Assembly: GCF_047511655.1 (NCBI RefSeq)
Contig: NC_133400.1
Location: 3,137,001 to 3,201,000 of the forward strand
Reading direction: 5' to 3'
From: Castor canadensis
Taxonomy: Eukaryota; Chordata; Mammalia; Rodentia; Castoridae
DNA length: 64,000 nt
Position 1 is the first letter of the stretch. The number at the start of each line of letters is the position of its first letter. Below are positions 26,456 to 37,663 of the stretch, piece by piece. The position numbers and the translations under genes are program-made. Below the pieces are notes generated by a model. It made no database searches. It saw nothing but the letters and a program-made list of their open reading frames with translations, and was not told the DNA's origin.

Positions 26456-27105
26456 CAGCAGCGGGGAGGAGAGTGGATGGAAGCCTCAGAACCTACGTGT
26501 TAAGCCGGTCTCTTTCTGCCATGAAGGCCAAAAAATTCAATTTAAGCTATTGTGAGGGGAAAAGAATTTATGGGCTCATGTAAGCAAAATGTCCAAGAGT
26601 GGGTGGCCTCTGGCAAGGCAGGATTAGGAGGTCCAATCATTGTAGAAAGCCGAGTCACCGTCTCCACATCTGGTGGCTTTGTTGTTAAGCAGGACCCTTC
26701 CACATGGAGTCCCCCATGGGTCCAGACCCATTCTTGTTGCTCCCTAAGCAGCATACAGAAACTTTCCAGCAGTTTCTCTAGCACAGGCCATGGAAGTCCG
26801 AGGACCAGTGCAGGTCCCATGACCCTCCATGAAGGAATCCCCTGACCAAGCACCAGTCAGTTCCCACACCCAGCCTTTGCGCAGGGAAATAATAAGTCAC
26901 TTGCACACATATGGCCAAGGACCTGAAATAGACCCCCTACCAGAAGTCCCTGTGGCACTCTGAGAAGGGACTTTTAGGGCAGAGTGGGGCAATAAATACC
27001 CTATGTACTCAGAAAACATAAACTTCGCCAAGTTCAAGCTCAGGAGCTCTGATAGTCTATGCCCTGTTTGCAGAGATGGGTTAAGAGAGCAGTGCCATCT
27101 TCCGT

Positions 27106-27508
27106 GGGTTGGATTGTGTCCCCCCCAAAAATATATGGAAGTCCTAATCCTGTGGATTCAAGCTTATTTGGAAACAGAGTCTTTGCAGATGGGATGAAGA
27201 TGAGGTTATGCCGGGGGAGAGTGGTCCCTAAATCCGAAGACAGTTGTCTTTGTAAGAGAAAGTTGAAGGAGACATGATAGACACTGGCAGAGACTAGAGT
27301 GATGGGGCCATAGGCCAAGGAACACCAAGAACCACCAGAAGCTGGAAGAAGCAGGAAGGATTCTTTCCTGGAGCCTTCCAAGGGAGCCTGGCTTTGCCAC
27401 ATCTGGATTTAGCTGTCTAAAACTAAGAAAGAATAAGTTTCTCTTACTTTAAGCCCATTCTCCCTGGATTGGGGCAATTTGTTATACCACACCCAAGAAA
27501 CTCAGACA
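27106..27508 (+). mobile_element. MLT1-type MaLR solo LTR fossil
   Basis: TGGGTTGGATTGTGTCCCC at the start, CTTATTTGGAAACAGAGTCT inside, and a TTTGTTATACCACACCC-type 3' end. Near full length, old. Confidence 0.8.
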
Positions 27509-28117
27509 CCATCCAGCCTTGACATTGGCACTCAGCAGATGGTATAGGCTGGCCACAGAGGTGTGTGATCTCCAGGTCATCTCCACACAGCCCAGAATTC
27601 TGGTTCTTCCACACTTAAGAGCATCCCAACCTGGGGTTTCCCAAAAAAAAGGCCACAGGGAGGTTTGAGGAAGTCGTGGCCCTGATGGCTGGGAAAGTCC
27701 TCTGGGCAGCCTCATGACTGCTTCCCAGGTGACCCAGACAGTCCGAAGTGGCATCCTCCCCCAAACTCCCCAGTAGGCTGCCGGTCAAAGGAAAAGCCCC
27801 ACAGTCCTCTCCAAGCCCAGCATGGCCACAGATGTGTGGAATACTGCCCAGCACCAGGAGCCAACATGGCCGCCAGCCACAAGGCCCCCACACAAAATCA
27901 CTGCCAAAACCGCCTGCTGGTTATGTGCTCTGACCACATGTGGTCAGCTCCAATTGGCTCTCTGGTATCTGGACACTTGCTTGTCAGCATCCAGGGGAGC
28001 TGTCCCTCACCCAGCCTCATCGCGGGCTCACACCCTGTGATCTCAAGTCCTCCCCAGTGCCTGTGCTAACTCCAGGCTGCTGCTGTTCACAGTGGACACA
28101 CCCGCTCCAGAGGGGAA

Positions 28118-28372
28118 GACCAGGGTTTGAATCCTGACTCTCCTCGAGTGCTTACAAGTTGTTCAACCTTGCTCCATGTCCCCATCTGGGACAGGACACT
28201 GTATTTCTCTACGAAGCCACTGAGAGTGCACAGTGCACATGGTAACAAGGTTATGTGATTATATGATAGGAAGGCCTTCAGTAAATACCGGGTGCCAAGT
28301 TGTGCCAGTCGGTATGCCAGAGCCAGGAGCACAGTAGGGAACAAAACAGATACCATTGTTCTGGAGCTTCTG
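28118..28372 (+). mobile_element. MIR and L2-type ancient repeats before the simple-repeat array
   Basis: CAGGGTTTGAATCCTGACTC (MIR-like, 28118-28200) and GAGCACAGTAGGGAACAAAA CAGATACC (L2-like, about 28270-28372). Confidence 0.5.
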
Positions 28373-28377
28373 AAGAA

Positions 28378-29102
28378 CATGGTGGTCATGATGATGCTGG
28401 TGGTGATGGTGGTGGTGGTGGTGACGGTGATGACAGTGATGGGTGATGGTGGTGACGGTGATGACAGTGATAGGTGATGCTGGTGCAATGATAGTGGTGG
28501 TGATGGTGGAGGTAGTGATGACAGTGGTGATGATGGTGATGATAATGAGTGCCAAGGTGATGGTGGTAGTAATTGTGTTGATGATGGTGATTGTACTGGT
28601 AGTGATGATGGTGGTGATGGTGATGGTGGTGGTGGTGATGGTGGTGGTGGTGATGGTGATGGTGGTGGTGGTGATGGTGATGGTGATGGTGGTGATGGTG
28701 ATGGTGATGGTGATGGTGGTGGTGGTGATGGTGGTGATGGTGGTGGTGGTGATGGTGGTGGTGATGGTGGTGATGGTGATGATGGCGCTGATGGTGCTGA
28801 TGATGGTGGTGATGGTGATGGTGGTGATGGTGGTGGTGGTGATGGTGGTGGTGGCGATGGTGATGGTGGTGATGGTGGTGGTGGTGATGGTGATGGTGGT
28901 AATGGTGGTGATGGTGGTGGTGGTGATGGTGGTGGTGATGGTGATGGTGGTGATGATGATGGTGGTGGTAGTGATGGTGGTGGTGGTGCTGATGGTGATG
29001 GTGCTGATGGTCGTGGTGATGGTGGTGATGGTGATGGTGGTGGTGGTGATGGTGATGGTGGTGGTGGTGGTGGTGGTGGTGGTGATGGTGATGGTGATGG
29101 CA
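28378..29102. repeat. TGG/TGA simple-repeat array (about 0.7 kb)
   Basis: An interspersed run of GGT, GAT and ATGGTG units. The plus strand has almost no C. Long open frames on both strands (poly Met-Val; poly Thr-Ile) arise only because the repeat lacks stop codons. The array directly follows an L2-like fragment. Confidence 0.97.
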
Positions 29103-30518
29103 GTGAAGCTAAGACTCTCTCTGGAGCACAAGGTCCTCCTTAGCGGGTGCAGTGCCTCACATTTTCTGCCCTGTTCATTGTCTCCTTAGTGCCTTGCACA
29201 CAGTAGGCACTCACAGTGTGCTATTGATGGACTTCTGCAAGTTGCTCTAAGTAAAGGAGGAGAACCCTCCCAGAGTAACTCCAGCTGGCCCGGATGCAAA
29301 TGTCTTTGAAGTTGACTTGAGCTTTTCATTTCATTCCACAGAATATCCATGTTTGTCTTACTTATAAACAACAAGAACTTTTTTCCAAACTTTGAGTGAA
29401 AATGATGCCCCCACGAAAACATACCCTGTTTACTTCTGTGGCTTTTGAGACATGAACAGCCCACACACACCAACACCATCACCCCAAGCCCCTCAGGCCG
29501 CTTCCTTGTATGTGCAGAGGTCCCCAGAGGGCAAGGTCAGGAGCACAGACCCACTGTGGAGAAAACACTTCCTTCTGGGGCCACGCTGGCCGGGGGCAAG
29601 GGCAAACTTCTCAGCAGCTGGAGCCACGGGCCTTCCCAGTGGGCATGAAGCTAGGTTACACCTGAGTTACTTCATGCTCAAAGCCAAAGGACAGGCACAT
29701 AAGGCCTTGCAAAGGACTCTGGGAAAAGTGTTCCTGTACAGGCTGGTGTCTCCCATGTGGGGCCACACTGTGAGATGGTGCTTTTTTCCTCTGGCACCCA
29801 CCAGCCAGCCCATGAGGAGGGCATTAGTGAGCAATTGCCAAGCATAGCCAGAGTTGCAGATTTTGCTCATGGATTCTCAAACTTCCCAGTGTTGGAAGTC
29901 CTGTTATTTCCCCTTCTCAGGTGGTAAGAAGGAGGCCAGGAGAAGGCAGGCCCTTACCCGTGACACCAGGCAGACGAGAACTTAATCCAAACTTGGCTTT
30001 GCACCACACACACTGCCCTGCCTTCCATGGCGGCTGGCCTCCTGGAGATTCCATTCCCGCTTCCACAATGAGACTCAAACACAGCTCTCAGGTTCAGCCC
30101 TGTCACATAGCACCCGTCCTCAGAGGAAAGTACATTTGTGGGTAGTTTAATAGCAACACACACACAGAGGCAAACTGAACTGCACGGAGCGGTTGAAAAT
30201 GCTTCTTGCTTGACTCAGGGTAACCTTCCCGTCCAAGTCCAGCAGTTCAGTGGCAGAAGGAAACGAACTGGGAACAGCCATCCATCTCATTTCCCCTCAT
30301 GTGTCAGGACATAGGTCTGTGGCCAGTCTGTGGATCTGAGTGTGCCAAACCAGGGAGGGGACATTTACCTCTTGAGGGTGCAGTGCCAACAGCCTAAGGG
30401 TTCCCTGGAGGTCACTGTTACTGTAACTTGTGCAAGAAGTTATTTCTATAGTCAAACAGCAGTATCACAGCAAAAGACATCCCCATGGATATTCAAGGTG
30501 AAACAAGACTTAAAGGAG

Positions 30519-30605
30519 GGCTGGTGGAGAGGCTCAAATGGTAGAGTGCCTGCCCTGCCCAGCAAGAGTGAGGCCCTGAGTTCAAACTCCAGTGCCACCA
30601 AACAA
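30519..30605 (+). mobile_element. ID SINE with a perfect 14-bp target duplication
   Basis: Full ID unit (GGCTGGTGGAGAGGCTCAAA, GAGTTCAAACTCCAGTGCCA). AAGACTTAAAGGAG occurs at 30505-30518 and 30606-30619, marking a fairly recent insertion. Confidence 0.9.
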
Positions 30606-31713
30606 AAGACTTAAAGGAGCTTCACGTGCACAGCACATGATCCAGGCTTGCTCTCACTCCGACTTCTCGACTTCTCGGTGGAAGTTTGTGAAGAGTGAAG
30701 AAGGAGGGGTGAAAGCCTTGCAGACTCCGGGGCAAGCATGGATGTCTGGCACCACCTTGTGTTCATTTGGGGTATGACAGCCAGCACCCCACCACCTCCT
30801 GTGAAGGTAATCTGGATTTAAAGCCATGGATGGGTCCTGAGAGGTGGGGGATTGCCATGTGGATAACAGCCTAATAATACACAGCTCCCACCTCTCTCCC
30901 AGCAGCCTGTCTCGGGGCCGGGTCCCCCTTATCCTTCCCCACCCTGCACGGCCTCCAGGAGCACCTGTAGGGTTATTAACTTCTGTTGGCTCCCAGGACC
31001 CTCCTCAGCAGCTCTGGGTTGGGACTGCAAGGTCTCTGTGTTTGACCAGTTCCCAGGCGCCTCCTAGGCTCAGGCCACCGGAATGAATGAGTGACTCGGA
31101 TCGCACTAGGTTCACCCTGTAGACCTAAACCCCGGGCCCCTAGGGTGATCACCTTCCCATAGGTTGAGCACCAGTGCCTGCCAGCCACAAGTTCTCAGGC
31201 TGTCCATGAACTTCTGATAAAAGTCCCACGTCTGAGGAGGGAGCGTAGGTCTTAACAAGGCTGTCCTGTCGGCAGCCAGTCCCTCCGGTCAGCCCGGGAC
31301 ACGGGGCCTCAGGGACACCTAAGTTGCCCACGTCCTGTGTTCAGGATGCCTTGCATGTCGAAAGGCTACAGAATGTTGGCGCCAGGAGTTTTGTTTTGCT
31401 TTGTTTTGTTTTTGCCAGTCATTGCAGGAACTGAGCCAGTTAAATGACACAAGGAATGTGGGAGTGTTGAAGCTGGGGCCTTTGGAAGAGCTAGGATGGC
31501 TGACCGCTCATCCTCGCCTGCCCCAGATCTGCAGATGGGGTGCAGATGTGCCTTTTTGAAAGCAGCAGCCATGGTGTCCGTCAGGTCATTGAAGGATCTA
31601 TAATCCCCCAAAGACGAGAATGTCCACTTTCCACACTTGAGTTAACCTGGCAATTGGGTCAAGCACTGTAACTTATGAAGGGAACGGGATTCATTCAATT
31701 ATTTGTTTATTTA

Positions 31714-31931
31714 TATTTGGTGGGACTGCAGTTTGAACCCAAGCCCTAATGTTTACAAAGCAGGCACTTTACCACTTGGTTCACACCCCCAGCCCATTGT
31801 GATCTGGTTATTTTGGAGATGGGGGGGGGGGTCTCGTGAACTATTTGCCTGGACTGGCCTTGAACCTTGATTCTCCTAATCTCAGCTTCCTGAGTCGCTG
31901 GATTACAGGTGTGAGCCCCTGATGCCTGACC
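31714..31931 (-). mobile_element. Dimeric SINE, antisense
   Basis: On the minus strand a B1-like half (GGCATCAGGGGCTCACACCT), then an ID half with a degenerate box B next to the A/T-rich tail at 31714. Confidence 0.75.
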
Positions 31932-32104
31932 AGGAATGGGATTCTTACTCTTCCCCAATCAAGGTGCTGCCCACAGCATGGCTTGAGCGGGAGCTGGGCA
32001 GGTGGAGACCAGCAGTTCGTTCGCTAACTTTGGTTTGGTTCCAGGACAAAGGACAAAAGGTGAGAAATTAGTTAGAAAAGGTCTTCGTGGGTTGAACCCC
32101 TTCA

Positions 32105-32345
32105 CTTATTCAGTAAGCACTTATGAGCACCCACTGTGGGCTGCACAGTGCTCGAGGAGCTCAAGTCAAAGCCACAGACAGCATTCGTGGGTTGGATTCT
32201 CCTGCAGGGTGACTCAAATTTGAATCCTAGCTCTGCCATATTGGCTGGGTGACCTCCTGATTTCTGCGTTACGTAACCCCTCCGAGCCTCCCGTGACCTT
32301 TAAGGCGGGGATGACAGCCTCGTATTCGGTAGCGGGGAAGTAGTA
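32105..32345 (+). mobile_element. MIR/L2-type ancient repeats
   Basis: AAGCACTTATGAGCACCCAC TGTGGGCTGCACAGTGCTC (L2/MIR) and TTTGAATCCTAGCTCTGCCA ...GGTGACCTCC...GTAACCCCTCCGAGCCTC (MIR). Confidence 0.55.
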
Positions 32346-33139
32346 CCCATGTCTGAGTCAGCAGCCCTACGCTTAACCCCTCACCAAGCTCCTTCAAAAT
32401 AAAGGCCTCGTGCACTTTGAGTTAGGGCACAGCAGTGCCCGAGGCAAACTGAGACTGCCTCTAAAGGACACGGCTTCCTAGTGTTGTAAGCCATCTCACG
32501 CCCTGGTGGCCCTGTGTCTTGCTTTTGTAGTCTGTGCAAAGAATCTTTATTTCCAGCCTGCAGAGCTGGCACCTGCAGCAAGCTGTCCCTGCAGGGAAAG
32601 GACCCTGCGGGAGGACAGAACCAGGCAACTAAAAGGACCATAGCGACTGCCTAGTGAGTTGTGGGTTTGGCCAGAGCCACTCAGCAAGTCCCCCAGCTGT
32701 GGGTGAAGGAAGTGCCATTACAGAAGCGGGGCACAAAGGGAAGCATGTGTTGGGGTCTCACCCTCCAGGCTGGAGAAAGCTCCACGTTCAGCCCCGGCTG
32801 GCCCAGACTCAGAACCGGGTACTGAAGTCCCAACTGCACCATCAGGATGGCTTAGGGCTGGGCGCGCCCCCTGCCGTGCAGAGCTGAGAATGCAGCCCAC
32901 AGAAATACCCAGAGGACAGCTCCTTCAGAAGCTCTGAGCCCCTGCTCTGGGGCAGGAGCTGCGATTCCAAGGTGATAAAGGTCACAGGCACAAACTAACC
33001 TCACCCTGGTGATGGTTCCTCCTGCAGGGCACCTGTGACACTTCCTGGGGCTTCTCCTTGGAGGGGCACGGGAGGAACCTCTGCATCCAAGGCCCGCATG
33101 CATGCTGCTCTGTCTGCGAGGGTCGTCTCAGAAACAGGA

Positions 33140-33925
33140 CCCCTTCTGGGATGCTGGTGGAGTGCAAACGGCCCAGCTTCGCTGGGAAACAGCTTAGTAG
33201 TTTCTCAAAGACGTGAACATAAAAGCAGCAGTTCCACTCTTAGCTAGCTACCCAAGGAAATGAGACCCATGTCACACAAAGACTGGCACAGGAATGTTCA
33301 CAGCGACTTTATTCACAGTGGACAAGAGGAAAATCTGTTCCCTGCTGCTAAATGGATAAACAAAATGCAGCACACTATACACTACAATCATTCAGCCATA
33401 AAAATGAAGTACAGAGTGGGGCACCAGTGCCGTGGCTCATGCCTGTAATCCCAGCTACTCGGGAAGCAGAGACCAGGAGGATCGCAGTTCGAAGTCAGCC
33501 AAGAAAATAGTTTTCTCAAAAAAACCTATCACAGGAAAAAAAGGCTGGTGGCGTGGTTCAAAGTGCAGGCCCTGAATTCAAACCTCAGCACCACAAAAAA
33601 AAAGTACAGATAGATTTTACAATGTGAGTGAACCTTGAAACATTAAAGAAGCCAGACACAAAGCACCATGCACCATGTGACTGCATTTATGTGAAATGTC
33701 CAGACCAGACAATTTACAAAGGCAGAATGAAGGGACTGGGGGAAGGAAGAGAGGAATGAGGATGGACTGCTAACGTGTGCTGGGGTTTATTCTCCAGGCG
33801 ATAAAAAATGTTCCAGAATTAGCTAGTGATTACATACTCTGTCAACAACCTAAGACTGCTAAGTTATATATTTAAAAAGGTAAGTTCCGTGCTTTGCGAA
33901 TTGTATCTCAATAAGCCTGTTTTTA
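33140..33925 (+). mobile_element. Old L1M 3' fragment, split by a dimeric SINE
   Basis: AGCAGTTCCACTCTTAGCTA, GGAATGTTCACAGCGACTTT, CTAAATGGATAAACAAAATG and ATTCAGCCATAAAAATGAAG, then after the SINE (33416-33601) ACCTTGAAACATTAAAGAAG and CATTTATGTGAAATGTCCAG, ending GTATCTCAATAAGCCTG. Confidence 0.75.
33416..33601 (+). mobile_element. Dimeric SINE (B1 + internally deleted ID) nested in L1M
   Basis: B1-like half, linker and ID half with the same deletion as 26262-26455 (GTGGTTCAAAGTGCAGGCCC). AAGTACAGA is duplicated at 33407-33415 and 33602-33610, the target site within the older L1. Confidence 0.88.
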
Positions 33926-34137
33926 GAACAGTAGACGGGTAGGGCAGCAGCGTGGGGTGGAAATCAGTGAGCCGGAAGGTAAGTCAGGAGGAGAAGCCCA
34001 GAATAAGCAGGGAGACAACATGACGGCAAACAGGAAGGAGGGCAGGGTGGAAAGGGTACAAGGAGAAGACCTGATGTTTGCTACCTTAGAAGGCTGGGGC
34101 AGAAGGAAAATTTGAGATGTTGAATTAAAAGGATAAA

Positions 34138-34598
34138 ATCTGGGAGTGACTCAGTAGCAGAGTTGTCACCTAGCTCAAGACCTTGAGTTCAGACTGCAGC
34201 ACTGCAAGAAAATGAAAAATAGTTTTAGCATGGTGGTGCTCACCTGTAATCCCAATCCTTGGGAGGCAGAGGCAGGAGGATCAAGAGGTCAAAGCCAATC
34301 TGGGCTACAGAGGGAGTTCCAGACTAGCCTGGGCTATATAGCCAGACGTTTCCTCAAAAACTCTAAAGTAAGTCAGGTGCTGGTGGCTCACACCTATAAT
34401 CCCAGTTACTAGGGAGGCAGAGCTCAGGAGGATCGCTGTTTGAAGCCAACCTGGGCAAATAGTTCTTGAGACCCTAGCTCAAAAAAAAAAAAAAATCACA
34501 AAAAAGGGCTGGTGGAGTGGTTCAGGTGGTGAGCACCTGCCTAGCAAGTGTGAGGCCCTGAGTTAAAACCCCAGTACCACCACCAAAAAAAAAAAAAT
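34138..34598 (+). mobile_element. SINE cluster: ID remnant, B1, dimeric B1+ID
   Basis: Three SINEs head to tail: a degenerate ID (34138-34208), a B1 (34221-34365; GGTGGTGCTCACCTGTAATC) and a dimer with a full ID half (34372-34598). With the trimer at 34610 they form one same-strand pile-up. Confidence 0.8.
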
Positions 34599-34609
34599 CC
34601 CTAGAAATA

Positions 34610-34905
34610 AGGCTGGACGTGGTGGCTTATATATAATCCCTGCTACCTGGGAGGCAGAGATCTGGAGGATTGTGGTTTAAGGCCAACCCTGAGGGAAAAG
34701 TTAGCAATCAATGAACCAGGTGATCCCAGCTATGTGGTAAGAGAATCAAGGTCTGAGGCCAGCCCTGGGCAAAAATGGAAGATCCTACCCAAAAAATAAC
34801 CAAAAGTGTTGGGGGGAGGGTGCTGAAGGAGTGACTGAAGTGGTAGAGCACCTGCCTAGTAAGCGTGAGGTGCTGAGTTCTAAATCCCAGCACTGCAAAA
34901 ATAAA
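34610..34905 (+). mobile_element. Trimeric SINE (B1 + B1-like + ID)
   Basis: Same order of units as 13433-13750: a B1-like start, a middle unit GATCCCAGCTATGTGGTAAG, and an ID unit (AGCACCTGCCTAGTAAGCGT) with an A-rich tail. Confidence 0.8.
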
Positions 34906-34920
34906 TAAAATAAAAATTAA

Positions 34921-37220
34921 AAGGATTAAATGATGCAAAAAAGACACACTAGGCAAATAATCAAATTATCAGACAAAATGGACTTTAAGGCAAAAAGCAT
35001 GTTTTGAGATAGAGCCACTTCATCCTGACGGACAGACCTTGAAGTGTATGCGAGCAGACTGACAGCCACCCGTGAGAACAGAAGGAGGAGGAAAGGGGAG
35101 AGGGAGAGGAAAGCATGTCAAAATCTCGGAAACCCCCAAAGGAACGAAGAGTGAGAATGCACACGTCTCTGCTATGCGGAGAGATTTAATACAGCACCCT
35201 GGCTCTCCAGACCACAGAGGGGATGGGGGCGGGGGGAGCCTGCAGAGAAACCCCCAAAACTGACAGCACTGACTGGAAACTCCATGGCCCACACAGCTAG
35301 GAGGGTGGCGGTCCAGGGCTGGCACTGGGCCCCCCTCAGGAACTGACATCGAAGTGGAGGTCACACTGAAGCCACCCTCCTGCAGCTGCGTCTTCACAGC
35401 CACCAGGATAATAGTGACGGGCTGCTACAGGAAGCCTAGAGTCTGCTTGCCTGTTTGCTCGCAAAGCACAGTCCCAGCAAGAGGCCTCTTCCTTGCTCCG
35501 GCCTTTCGATGCTCCTTCAAGTGCATCCAACTCACCCAAGTTTGTGCATCCACAACTTGAGCTGAAATACAGGAGGGCTGTGCGGAGCTCAGACCCTGAA
35601 GGGTGGTGCGGCTTGATTGGTGCTGGGTCTCTTAAGGGGCACAGTGGGCTGATTCTGCAAGTGGGGGCCACCTGAAAACTTAGCTGTGAAGCAGTACGCT
35701 AGGATGACAGTCACAGGAAGTAGAAAGAAGCGGACAAGAAACAGGAAGTGGGAAGCAAGGAAGAAGAGCCAGTCCCTCTCTTCTCCTCCAGCCTTCCAGA
35801 CTCCCAAGGGCCCCTCCTGGCAGAGGCCAAGCCATCTGGGCAGGGCGGCGTTGGGCCCGGCACCCCAGCGGAGGGCAGGAGGGTGGGTTTGGAGCCCAGA
35901 GACACTAACTTGCCTGGTCCCCTCCATCTTTTGCCCACTGTGTGTGGACTTCCATCCTAAATCACAGCTCATCCTCACCAAGCATGACGTGACTATCCTT
36001 CAAGCAAAGCAAGTGTTCTTACCATCGCCCAAATAAGAATTAGCAAAATCCCAATGCAGCAGGAAGCAGGGACAGGACAGACGCATGCCAGCCTGCGTTG
36101 AGAATGTAGCTGGGGAGGGACAGCATGGCAGGGAGATAAAAGACTAAACGCTGAGGCCACGCAGCATGGGGAAGTAGCAAGCACAGATGGGTCAACTGCC
36201 TTTTGCCTCTGGAACCTGCGTGCAAGGGTGGAAGGTGAGACCCCTTTGTCCTCAGGGCTCAGCTTCGATGGGACCTGCCTAGCTGCTGCGGCTCCCTAAT
36301 AACTCACTTCCTGAGGAGCCTTGGCGTCCTGTTTACCCGCTTGAATATCCCCTAACACCAACAGTCACTGTCTACATCTCTAGACTATGTGAATCAACCT
36401 CAAATTCAGTTGCAGTCTCTTCTTTATCATCCTTTTTTTTTTTTTTTTTTTTTTTGGCGGTACTGGGGTTTGAACTCAGGGCCTTGTGATGCTAGGCAGG
36501 CGCTCTGCCACTTGAGCCATGCCTCCAGCCCTGAACGTTGTCTTACTTAAGACCTCAATTGTAAAACCAACCTCCAACGAAGTTGTATGAAATAGCTAGG
36601 GATGGAAGGTGGGGAGGGAACAGCGGTTACCAGACACACACGCACACTGTTTCTGAACAGGGTCGTGAAGGCAGTTTGTACGTATGACCTCCTTTTTCCG
36701 CTGTCCACCCCATATTTCCTTTGCTTTACCCAGGCCTCAGCTTGTTGGGGTTCTTCACCTCACTCACAACCCCAAACCTTCATTCATTTATGGTCTAAAT
36801 CCTTGTAGGCTTGCCTCTTTGTTGTTTTTGTAAAATTAGTGTTCCTGTGACTTTTACTACAGGACTGGGAAGTTCTAAGAGGTAACCAGGAGCGCCCCCC
36901 CAGGGTCTAGACATTTCCCTGTCTCCCCTAATTTCCCTTTGATGGTTAGGACGGCTTACCCCAGACCGGAAAGCAACCCCTTCTTTTCCTGTTGGTTCAG
37001 TGGCAACGAGAAGCTGCAAATGGGTAGCACTCTAGACTTCCAGTTCACTAGGGCCACTGTGTGCCTCCTGTCATCATCATTAATTCCCTTGTAAATCAGG
37101 ACCCCCAAACCAACAGAATGCTCAGAAATGGGAAACAAACTGGAAGGGGGTTACTGTGGTGATAGTGAAAGGGGCTACTCCCCTTCTCCCCCTTCAGCTT
37201 GCGTGCCTCAAAAACATAGC
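34921..37220. other. Intergenic, mostly unassigned
   Basis: One antisense ID at 36433. Two CACAGGAAGT/ACAGGAAGTG ETS-type sites at 35712-35721 and 35741-35750. No gene. Confidence 0.5.
36433..36530 (-). mobile_element. ID SINE, antisense
   Basis: T-run of more than 20, GGTACTGGGGTTTGAACTCA, ATGCTAGGCAGGCGCTCTGC and TTGAGCCATGCCTCCAGCC. Confidence 0.88.
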
Positions 37221-37543
37221 AGACTAGGAGGAGTGTCTTAGCGGTGCAGCACAGGCCTAGCACGCACGAGGCCCTGGGTTCCATCCCCAGCAATGCAAAA
37301 AAAAAAAAAAAGCTGGGCATGGTGGCCTACGCTGTGATCCCAGCTATGCGAGAGAGGTGGAGTCAGAAGAGTTGTGAGTTCCAGGTCAGCCAGGGCAATG
37401 TTACCAAGACCCTGTCTGACAAAATCAAAAGGGTTGGGGACATAGCTCAAATGAGGCCTTGGTACCAGCTGGGGCAGGAGGACTGTGAATTCCCGGCAAG
37501 CCTGAGCTGCATAGCAAGACCTGTCTCAAAAAAAAAAAAAAAT
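37221..37543 (+). mobile_element. SINE cluster: ID, B1 and ID/B1 pieces
   Basis: An older ID form with CTGGGTTCCATCCCCAGCAA and an A-tail, then a B1 (GGGCATGGTGGCCTACGC), then an ID start fused to a B1 end with an A-tail. All plus strand. Confidence 0.7.
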
Positions 37544-37663
37544 TGCGCTCTATGAAAAGAGAGTAGCGCTCCCCTTGACAAGGAGGGAGAGGCCTGTGGC
37601 CTGCACAGGATGCGTCCAGCTCGTGCCTTTCCCCTGCTCATGGTGATTCCCACTCCAGGGCAA

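Larger units (their letters stand above)
23980..27105. other. Intergenic with SINEs and a G+C-rich patch
   Basis: Outside the SINEs at 25076, 26090 and 26262 the stretch 24150-24860 is unusually G+C-rich with scattered CpG. No gene is supported. Confidence 0.5.
29103..33139. other. Intergenic after the simple-repeat array
   Basis: Contains the ID at 30519, the dimer at 31714 and MIR/L2 pieces at 32105. The rest shows nothing assignable. Confidence 0.55.

Noticed and set aside
28259-29189. Long open frames on both strands (about 250-290 codons)
   Set aside because: They are translations of the TGG/TGA simple repeat, with no start context, domain or splice signals.
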